From assembly GCF_002994745.2 (NCBI RefSeq), contig NC_037093.1, positions 22,145,555-22,209,554 of the forward strand: DNA of 64,000 bases. The letters run 5' to 3'. Shown in pieces: positions 55,902 through 64,000 of this stretch. Source of the stretch: Rosa chinensis (lineage: Eukaryota > Streptophyta > Magnoliopsida > Rosales > Rosaceae). The notes beneath the pieces were generated by a model. It saw only the letters and a program-made list of their open reading frames with translations, had not been told where the DNA came from and did no database searches. The number at the start of each line of letters is the position of its first letter. Position 1 is the stretch's first letter. Position numbers and translations under genes: made by a program.

Positions 55902-56102
55902 CTCCCCCTTGTGCCTCTCAAACTTGGTGGTGACGCTTCATTCGTTGCCTCATTAAAAACCTTGCTCGAGTGAAAAACCATGTGGGACAAAAACAAGCTC
56001 GAGGAGAAGAAAAAGAGTACAACACGTCCTTCACTCTTCGAGATAGAACATGTAGGCATCATAACTCCCCCTAATGTCGATATCTCCCCCTGATTGCTAC
56101 AA

Positions 56103-57095
56103 TCATGGGAGTTCGGATAACTTTCTCAATCTGATGCTCTTCACATGTTTCTCGAAGATGGATTTAGGTAACGACTTAGTGAACAAGTCAGCTACATTAT
56201 CCTCTGATCGGATTTGATTCACTTCAATCTTTAGAAGTGATTGTTGTTGCTGATTATAAAAGAACTTAGGTGATATATGCTTGGTGTTGTCGCCCTTGAT
56301 GAAACCTAACTTCATTTGCTCAATACAAGCTGCATTATCCTCATAAATGCATGTAGGTTCACCCGTGGTAGACTTCAAACCACAACTTCCTTGAATATGT
56401 CTAATTACAGACCTTAGCCATATGAATTCACACACAGCTTCATGTTGAGCAATAATCTCTGCATGATTTGAGGAAGTAGCAACAACTGTCTGTTTCGCAG
56501 ACCTCCAACATATCGCAGTGCTTCCCATGGCAAATACATAACCCGTTTGGGAGCGACCTTTGTGAGGGTCAGAGAGGTACCCTGCATCAGCAAAACCCAT
56601 CAAAACATCGTTGTCATTTTGATGGAGGGGAGTAGGGAGACGCCGGCCACCATGGACGGCGGTGGCGGCAACATGGCCGGCGGCCAACCCTTGGATGGTG
56701 GCATTTTGCCTCTTGGGGTCTGATCCCAAATTTCTGTCATTCCTTTTCTCTCTGTAGGGATAGAATAGGCTCATATCAATCGTACCTCTAAGGTATCGAA
56801 AGATTGTCTTTACACCAATCCAATGGCGGCGTGTTGGTGCAGAGCTATGTCTAGCTAACAAGTTCACTGCGAAGGAAATGTCTGATCTTGTGCATTGAGC
56901 TAAGTACAATAATGCGCCTATTGCACTTAAGTATGGCACTTCGGCCTCTAATGATTCTTCGTCCTCATCCTTTGGACGGAATAGATCTTTTTCGGGCTCA
57001 AGACTACGGTCGATCATGGGAGTACTCACAGGCTTTGCTTTATCTTCATTAAAGCGCCTTAGAATTTTCTGAGAATATGCAGACTGATGGATCAA
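56103..57095 (-). pseudogene. copia RT end and RNase H, intact frame
   Basis: A 330-codon frame with YLSAIGALLYLAQCTRSDIS, FADAGYLSDPHKGRSQTGYV, QTVVATSSNHAEIIAQHEAV and YEDNAACIEQMKLGFIKGDN, ending in the NVADLFTKSLPKSIFEKHV terminus. RNase H removes the RNA template strand. It contains a GC-rich insertion relative to the neighbouring element (56625-56720). Separated from the RT frame by a short break near 57100-57120. Confidence 0.9.
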
Positions 57096-57121
57096 AATCC
57101 CATCACTACGATGCTCGAGTT

Positions 57122-57664
57122 CTAAACCGCGACAAACAGTGTTTTCCCAAGGTCTTTCATCTCAAATTCGGATTTCAAATGTTTAGCAGTTTCCTTCAAC
57201 TCATCTAGAGTTCCAATTAGGTTCATGTCATCGACATAAACTGCTACGATTGCAAATCTGGAACTTGTTCTTTTAATGAACACGCATGGGCATATTTCAT
57301 CATTAATATATCCCTTCCCAATAAAGTAGTCACTTAGATGGTTATACCACATCTGTCCGGATTGTTTTAATCCATATAGTGAGCATTTTAATCTTATTGA
57401 AAACGCGCTCCGTGGTTTAGAGCCACTTGATTTGGGTAATTGAAGTCCATTTGGAACCTTCATATATATCTCTGAATCTAGATCTCCATAGAGATATGCT
57501 GTAACCACATCCATAAGCTGCATGTCAAGTTTTTTAGAAACTACCAAACTGACAAGGTAGCGGAACGTTATAACGTCCATTACGGGAGAATATGTCTCCT
57601 CGTAGTCGATTCCAGGGCGTTGTGAGAAACCTTGTGCCACGAGGCGGGCTTTATATCTAACCAC
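57122..57664 (-). pseudogene. copia reverse transcriptase core
   Basis: Continuous frame with VRYKARLVAQGFSQRPGIDY, a DVVTAYLYGDLDSEIYMKVP block, SLYGLKQSGQMWYNHL and the catalytic YVDDMNLIG (about 57225-57251). The upstream fingers region (WVFVRKRNEKNE-like, 57665-57720) is in another frame. The frame ends in the DLGKT region before RNase H. Confidence 0.9.
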
Positions 57665-58081
57665 CTCATTTTTCTCATTACGCTTTCTAACAAATACCCA
57701 TTTATGGCCAACAGGTTTTACATCTGGGGTTTGTCTGCATTATAGGCCCAAATACCTGTCTCTTTGCTAGTGAATCCAATTCAGCTGGATCGCATCTTTC
57801 CATTTAGGCCAATCCACTCTTCGTTGACATTCTTCGACAGAGCGAGGTTCGATATCATCATATTCTATAATTCCTTTTGCAACATGATATGCAAATGCAT
57901 CATCAATTGCCACAGAATTTCTATCCATCATCTCATGTACACACTAGTGTAATTCATGGAGATCTCTCTATTCTCTGGAATTGGTTTTGACATTGGAGCA
58001 TCCCCCAATTATGTCTCTTGGACATAACCATAATCCGGAATATTTTCATGAGATGGATTATTTACATCGATGATTAATGGA

Positions 58082-59174
58082 TTATTTTGTGTCAAACTCG
58101 CTTTCTTTCTTAGGCGAGAATCCGTTGAAACCTATGGGCCTCCCGCGCTTCCTGGTAGGAGCCATGGGCCTAGCCACAATGGCACCATCACTATGAGAGG
58201 GGACGTTGGCGCCTTGCTCAGGTGCCCTTGAGATGGCATCATGTCCTCTAATTTTAGAAACATCAATCCTTACACGCACGTTTGCAGCAGGTATGTGTGA
58301 TCTCGTCAATTTGGCGATATCAGAAAACGCATCAGGCATCGATTCTGCTACGTTCTGAAGATCGAGAATTCTCCGCACTTCAATTTCGAACTGTGCGGTT
58401 CGGGGATCAAGATAAGACAGAGTGGGGACAAACCACGACAATTCCTATCGTTCCTGTTGAACATTTATGTTCTTGTCTCCCTCTAACGACGAGAAGACTG
58501 TCTCATCGCAGTGACAATCCGCAAATCGAGCGGTAAAGAGATCGCCTGTCAAGGGTTCTAAGTAGCAAACAATTGTTGGAGAATCATATCCAACATAAAC
58601 ACCTAATCGTCTTTGAGGACCCATTTTAGGGAGTTGTAGCGGCGCAATTGGCACATAGACTGCACACCCAAATATGCGTAAGTGTGAGACATCAGACTCA
58701 TACCCAGTCACCATCTGGGACGTAAAGAAAGGTTGAGTGGCAGTAGGCCTTAGACGAATAAGCACAGCTGCATGCAAGATTGCATAGCCCCAAGCAGAAA
58801 TAGAGAGATTTGTGCGCATTACCAATGCTCTAGCAACCATTTGTAGTCGTTTAATGGTGGCTTCTGCGAGACCATTTTGGTTCTGAACATGAGGAACTGG
58901 ATGTTCAACTTCAATCCCAATGGACATGCAATAATCATCAAAAGTATGTAAACTCCCCAGCATTGTCTAATCTTATAGACTTAATAGGATGATCAGGGTG
59001 GTGAGCCCTTAACTTAAGAATTTGGGCTAGGAGTTTAGCAAATGCAACATTCCTTGTGAACAATAGCATGACATGTGACCAGCGTGTCGATGCTTCAACT
59101 AATACCATAAAATATCTAAATGGTCCGCATGGTGGTTGAATAGGTCCACAAATATCACCTTGGATTCTTTGCAA
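58082..59174 (-). pseudogene. copia integrase and linker, broken
   Basis: The frame 59174-58938 carries QRIQGDICGPIQPPCGPFRY and IRLDNAGEF. 58963-58445 continues with VEHPVPHVQNQNGLAEATIK and the C-terminal integrase region (HLRIFGCAVYVPI, VYVGYDSPTIV). 58441-58082 is the polar linker (MAPTRKRGRPIG). DDE-type integrase inserts the cDNA into the host chromosome. The frame breaks make it inactive. Confidence 0.85.
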
Positions 59175-59480
59175 GAATGGTATATTTCCTTCAGTGTCCT
59201 TTGCATAGGATGGTCTCGATCCTAATTTTTCTAAACAGCAGGCTTTGCAGAACTAGTGATGGGCTTTAGAAACAACCAATGAGGATTTAGGTTGAGCCAC
59301 GAAGTCACAATTGACTTTAGAAGTAAAATTTGGAGACAAAAGAGCATTGATGGCGTCAAAGCCACCCTTGGGCCGCAGGGTGATGGTGACGCTGGCCAAG
59401 GATGGCCGGTTTTTAGGGGTGAACGGCGCCGTGAGGCGCAGGGGCTCTTTCGGGGTCCAAAATCCTATCTTTACTTCTTT

Positions 59481-59915
59481 TCATTTTGAAAAATGGATGT
59501 CCGTGCGAATCATCATATCACGACCTGGATGTCCCAAACGGTCATGCCAAAGCCTATATGTGTCGAAAGCCCATAAATCATCTCTCATAACATGATTGGA
59601 TTCAATTATTCGAATAGTGGTTGCATACAACCCACTAGATCGACACATAAGTTTCTCTAAGACTCTTTTATGGCCGTAGTCATTAGAGGTGATGCAAAGG
59701 AACTCTTGTCCATTCTCACAATGTGTTTCCATATGAAAACCATTGGCTCTTATATCTTTGAAGCTCAATAGGGTTCTTCCTGCCCTAGGAGCATAAAGAG
59801 CTTCGGTGACATTTAAAATTGTGCCATTTGGCAACATAAATTGGGCTGGTCCTCTATCATGAATCAATTGAGATGATCCAGCCATCATAGTCACGTAAGA
59901 TCTAGAGGGCATCAT
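59481..59915 (-). pseudogene. copia gag-pre-integrase fragment
   Basis: Contains QFMLPNGTILNVTEALYAPR and LWHDRLGHPGRDMMIR, the His pair of the integrase zinc head. The frame stops at 59481 where an unusual GC-richer spacer (about 59340-59475) begins. The spacer is not typical of copia coding sequence. Confidence 0.8.
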
Positions 59916-60359
59916 CCATAGAAATAGTTACCTATTTCGAAGGATGGTATGTGTACTTGCACTATCCACGAGGCATTCTAGCTCTCTGGGAAACATACTG
60001 AAAAATAATAAAGTTTGAAATTAAAATATGTCCAAGACATTGAATAAAATAAATCGATACTTTATTAATAATAGCCAATGATTACATCAAAGTTTCCACA
60101 GTCTAATCCAAAATAAAAATCAAATTTGGACAAATCGTAGTCACTCTATCCATTTGGTAACTCCAATCAAATATGACCAGGGAAGTAGAGAGACGTCGGT
60201 GGAGCGAGGCTCTCTTAAATACCACTAATCTCAATTACTTTCCTAGACATCATACTTAATTAGATGCGCCACATGAGAAAGAGTTAATACAAAATGTCAT
60301 TTATTGACTAAGGCATATTGCCATTACATAATTCTTGGAAAATAAAAATAAGGCCTATA

Positions 60360-61477
60360 CTAATCAAAATCTGCAGCATCCTTGTGCAATTCTTTGTCAA
60401 ATTTGAAGTCCGCTATGGTGAGATTGACGTTGGCATCATCACCATCTTCTTCTTCTTCTTCAGCAAGATAGGCTTCATGCTCTCTAAAGTCTCTATATGC
60501 CTTGTAATGCGCAGCTAATTGTTTGCTTGCATTGCATTGCTTGAACCAATGCTCACTTGATCCACATCGATGACACATGTCATTGTGATTGCCTCCCTTT
60601 AATTGAGGTGCATTGTTTGCACTTGGGTGGCTTCCCCTAGAGAAGTTGGAGCCATTCCCACTGCCTTGGGAGGCTCCACCATGTCCTGGAGCCCCACAGC
60701 CTCCTCTCCCACGTTGCCATGTGTTGCCACGTGTTCGTCCTTCATTCTGACGATTACTTCCTTTGTAGGGCTGTTATATGGACCAAAACGTTCGTTGTGT
60801 CCCTTATTTTTAGGGTTCCTCTCCTTACGCCCTCCTTTGGGTGCATTATTATAATTCGCCTCATGAACGCTCTTAGTTCTAACAAGCCTTAAATTATAAT
60901 TCTTCACGAGGATATTATCATGTTCTTCAGCTACAGACATAACATCAATTAGCTGATGAAACCTCGTGATCCGTCCAGTATTGTATTCTGTTCGATATTG
61001 CTTTGATAGCAAAATTGCTAAGACGGGGAAGGTGGAGAGAGTTTTCTCAATTAGCTCTTGCTCTGTGACGGGTTGTCCACAGAACCCCAACATAGTTTTG
61101 AAGCGTAGAACTTCTAAATTATATTCAGCTACGGACTTCAGGTCGGCGAATCGTAGATTGCTCCATTGAACTTTCAAGTCGGGGAGGAGGGTGTCCTTGA
61201 CATTACCAAAACGCTCTTCTAGCGCAACCCATAATTCTCTAGCATCCTTGATTGCCATGTACTCCAATCGGAGTGATTTATCCATGTGATGCCTCATCAA
61301 GATAAGGGTGGTGGCATTATTCGTAGCCGTACGCTCGAATAGGAGATCAGGGTTTGGTGCCTGAATTACAGGAATGATCCCTTTTGAAGTGAGGTGGTTC
61401 TCAACATCCGTGACCCAACTATGATATTCCGAGCCAGTTGAATCAAGTAAAGGAAAGTCAAGCCTCGGCTTCGACAT
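60360..61477 (-). pseudogene. copia gag with zinc knuckle, one frameshift
   Basis: Starts at 61477 with MSKPRLDFPLLDSTGSEYHS. The capsid-like core includes LWVALEERFGNVKDTLLPDL. The frame ends at 60599, but the CCHC knuckle (MCHRCGSSEHWFKQC) and an acidic C-terminus continue in another frame at 60578-60360, so one frame change separates them. Gag builds the copia particle and binds RNA. Confidence 0.88.
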
Positions 61478-62235
61478 CCTGAAATAAGAAGAAGAAATAT
61501 ATTAGTTTCGAAGTTAAAAACTTCCACGACAACTAAATAATAAGATTTCCGACCTATGCTACCAAGAAATCGATTTACAAGAATAATTGGTTTAGACCTA
61601 AACAATGATGTTTATACGATTATAAATCAATGCTTGCGGATGCTCTTAGTCCGAAGTCTTACGAACGCTCTTAGTTCGTTAATAGCATAAATCCCCACGA
61701 TTCCACTTTTCAAGAATCGAACCCACGTTATAAGAAAAGTGGGATGTAGAAGAAGGGAGGTTGTAAGTCCCCGAAGAAAAGAAGAGGAAAAATAAATTTT
61801 GAAAGCGGAAACTTTAATGTAAATACTTACTTGGTTAATTGAAGCTTGAAAACTTGATTCTTGAACTTATGAAGCTTGGACTATTGTTTATTCATGGAAG
61901 GAGGGGCCTTGGATGGCTCGGTGGTGTGCGGCAAAGTGTATGGGCAGCAGCAAATAGTAGCTGCCGAAGATGGGGCCGAGAGTAGCAGGCGGATGTCTGA
62001 AAGCTAGCTGTGCTAGCTGCGTTGCGGCAAGGCTGGAGGGGCAGCAGAGCAGCGGTGCAAGGCTGCAGGCGCACGGGCGCGCAGGCGAGCAGCAGGGAGC
62101 GCAGGGGAGTGTAGCGCGGGGCAGGCTACGGTGATGGCTTGGCTAGCTCGGGCTAGGTGCTACAGTGGTGAAGAGGATTTTGAAGATTTTTCTGGTTTGG
62201 TTTTTGTTTTGTGGTTAAAACTCGTGCTGATAAAG

Positions 62236-62436
62236 TGTTTAAGTAAAAGAGAATTCGAGAGAGATTGAAGAGAGAATTGTATTTCATTATTGAGAATAGG
62301 AGCCTTATATATAGGGATTACAAAGTACATGTTCTAATGTTACAAGGAAATCTAATCCTAATAGAACTAGGAATTCTAGAACATTCTCTCATACTCCTAG
62401 TTTGATTAGGCACACAAAACTGATTTTCCTTCAACA
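62236..62436 (-). repeat. 5' LTR of the minus-strand copia element
   Basis: 201 bases with a CCTATATATAAGG-type TATA region. It contains 20 bases around CTAGAACATTCTCTCATA that are absent from the partner LTR. Confidence 0.9.
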
Positions 62437-63314
62437 CACAATACCATAGTTTGTCTCTATCGAGCATGCTTTGTAGAGGTGTTTGGTTCTCTATTCCTCT
62501 GGGGTACAAAATTCGATCATGCATCAATTACTTTTCTTGATGATTGGATCGTAAATGTTTTTGAAAAATAAGCGTTTTTTGTTTTTTTTGAGAGAATGAA
62601 CAATAAACAGTTAATTAGGGCTAATCGAGTAATGTGTCTTGCTGGTTTGGTTTTACTGCATGGTCAAGTTGGAAAACAGAACGAGAATAATAGGACTGAA
62701 AGACTTGGCAATATTATGGTGCAGCCTCTAGTGATTTGATTTGGTGGGACCTAGCTCCTCCTTTCATTGACAGACAGTTTCAGAGAGACCGTTCAGGAAT
62801 GCCGAATTTTCGTTTTCGTTAGTCTGTCTTTTCTTTAGCTTATTACTGCTTTTATATGGGAGGTTTTGGTTTTGGTCCCCCTCCCCATGTATTTTTTTCT
62901 CTCCTTCTTTTTTTCTTCAATAAAATTTCAAAGGTTAAGGTGGCTCTTTGCCTCTTTTAACCTTTGACTTCAGCCAAAAAAAAAAAACAGTCAGACAATT
63001 CCAAGGAAGCTTTATTATTACAAACTATATATAATTTCTTGTTTTCTTTTTCTCTTCAATACCATCAACAACAGTTGGCCGGCATTGGTTGTACATTTTC
63101 CCTTTCAAATATTAAACAAATAATATGCATCTTATCTTTACAAATATGCTGAGCTTCATCAAGTTCTTCATATATTACAACTGTATCTTTTATGTTTCGA
63201 GGAGAACAGTCTTTCCTTTCAAAACTTGCAAGCAAGTCAAAACCCTAACACTATCTTTTGTCTTCACCCCCTAAGAATCAACAGAACCAATGTGGATATG
63301 CAATGATGCATCTT
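62437..63314. other. Intergenic DNA and probable 3' UTR of the BEL1-like gene
   Basis: No gene on either strand. A T/C-rich then A-rich stretch (62820-62990) ends in an A12 run and may be another retroposon on the plus strand, but no flanking duplication was confirmed. Positions about 63000-63314 are the likely 3' UTR of the minus-strand homeobox gene. Confidence 0.45.
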
Positions 63315-63968
63315 TCACACTAAGAAATCGCGTAATAGATGGGAGGAACCAAATCTGTGCTGCTGGTCGAAATCTGCGGTCTCTGACCCAACGGAAGACG
63401 CTGCTGCATTGTACAAATCATCATCTCTCATGGCAACAAAACTGTGAGGAGTCCCACTAGAGATAGGAATGTTACCACCATCACAATGCTGCAACCCCAA
63501 TGTTAGAGACACGCCGCTTCCACTTCCAAACCTCCCCAACTCCCGCATGTGGTATGCAGCCATAAACCTTTCGCTGCTCCTATCAGACTGAACCATTCCA
63601 TCAGTAAAGAAACTACTTTCATCCATGCTAGGCCTTTCTCCCTGCCTAAGTTCAGCTTCAGCTTCACGACGAGTCCCATTTTGGAAGCTGGCAGACCCAG
63701 TGGATCCAGCCATTTCCCCATCATAATGATCAGGTTTGGAGTCCATAAATTGTCCCTTGCTGCATCTATCAGTGCCTGTGGAACTTGCACTAGGCTGCAT
63801 ATCTTCCCCTCCGTCTTCCAAGGTCCTCTTCTCACCTTTTTTGGTTTGGGGTGCATTTTCAGATGAAGAATTAGAGTCCATTTCAGCATCACCAGCCTCT
63901 TCTTTGTACATCTCCTCAACCATGGGTTTCCAGAGACGCACCCGTGCATTTATAAACCAGTTTGAGAC
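63315..63968 (-). CDS. BEL1-like homeodomain transcription factor, last exon
   Basis: This 217-residue exon begins right after a minus-strand acceptor (CTGCACAG, at 63969 and above) with [20 protein letters not shown], the recognition helix of a TALE homeodomain with the WFIN signature. A Ser/Glu-rich linker follows. Near residue 153 is VSLTLGL (the ZIBEL motif of BEL1 proteins), and the protein ends [14 protein letters not shown], typical of the BLH1-like group. BEL1 proteins pair with KNOX homeodomain proteins to control meristem and organ development in the nucleus. The exon starts in phase 0; earlier exons (SKY/BELL domains and most of the homeodomain) lie beyond the window. The frame is intact. 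Confidence 0.92.
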   Translation of the reverse strand, partial: VSNWFINARVRLWKPMVEEMYKEEAGDAEMDSNSSSENAPQTKKGEKRTLEDGGEDMQPSASSTGTDRCSKGQFMDSKPDHYDGEMAGSTGSASFQNGTRREAEAELRQGERPSMDESSFFTDGMVQSDRSSERFMAAYHMRELGRFGSGSGVSLTLGLQHCDGGNIPISSGTPHSFVAMRDDDLYNAAASSVGSETADFDQQHRFGSSHLLRDFLV

Positions 63969-64000
63969 CTGTGCAGAAATAGAAAAGTACATATATAAAC

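Larger units (their letters stand above)
55721..62436 (-). mobile_element. Complete Ty1/copia element, minus strand, CACAA target duplication
   Basis: LTRs at 62236-62436 (5') and 55721-55901 (3') share TGTTTAAGTAAAAGAGAATTC at the left edge and end CAACA/TAACA. Both flanks read CACAA (55716-55720 and 62437-62441). The 3' LTR lacks 20 bases present in the 5' LTR. Internally, on the minus strand: primer-site-like TTATCAGCACGAG beside the 5' LTR, leader, gag, pre-integrase, integrase, RT and RNase H, then polypurine AAGGGGGAG next to the 3' LTR. The domains are well preserved but separated by a few frameshifts. Confidence 0.95.

Noticed and set aside
61892..62074. Small Cys/Ala-rich frame in the copia leader
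   Set aside because: Falls in the untranslated leader between the 5' LTR and gag; GC-rich low-complexity sequence with no known product.

Overview
The window is nuclear DNA of a flowering plant. The evidence is intron-bearing genes with GT-AG junctions, DRD1/CHR35-type remodelers, a BEL1-like homeobox gene, a phytocystatin, and many Ty1/copia, SINE, retroposon and Mutator/hAT-like insertions. Gene and repeat styles fit a eudicot, and a rosid such as a Rosaceae species is my guess; the sequence alone does not prove it.

Four host genes are convincing. Two are paralogous SNF2-family remodelers of the DRD1/CHR35 class on the + strand (8899-14118, predicted 899 aa; 31017-35192, predicted 1014 aa). 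They have the same exon layout over the catalytic half and the same odd last exon, which supplies one base plus the stop codon. The family works in RNA-directed DNA methylation, loading Pol V at transposons. The third gene is a small secreted cystatin-like protein (53018-53377). The fourth is the last exon of a BEL1-like homeodomain gene on the - strand (63315-63968), which continues beyond the window. Two gene relics are also visible: a patellin (Sec14/GOLD) exon fragment near 27.0-27.3 kb and a decayed LRR receptor-like protein fragment near 35.9-36.5 kb.

Layout: 1-8.0 kb is gene-free and packed with SINEs and inverted-repeat DNA elements, several with 9-10 bp target duplications. 8.3-14.5 kb holds the first remodeler. 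14.5-29.6 kb is repeat-rich, with retroposons, MITEs, a solo LTR and the patellin relic. 29.6-35.2 kb holds the second remodeler. 35.2-38.0 kb holds gene relics. 38.0-46.2 kb is a nest made of a decayed + strand copia element with a 1-kb inverted-repeat element inside it, a truncated - strand copia fragment, and AT-rich repeats. 46.6-52.8 kb is a copia element with 203-bp LTRs and target duplication AAAAC. 52.8-53.5 kb is a small island with the cystatin gene, closed on its far side by a retroposon (53.5-54.45 kb). 55.7-62.4 kb is a - strand copia element with target duplication CACAA. The BEL1-like gene ends the window.

I found no wholly new system. The most interesting observations are the duplicated DRD1-like pair, with the second copy carrying tripled SUMO-interaction-like motifs and an expanded acidic repeat; the copia family whose presumed primer site resembles an Ile-tRNA anticodon arm; a copia copy with nearly identical LTRs but a ruined polymerase; and a cystatin gene boxed in by two transposons and lacking its usual inhibitory motif. 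All repeat comparisons were made by eye.
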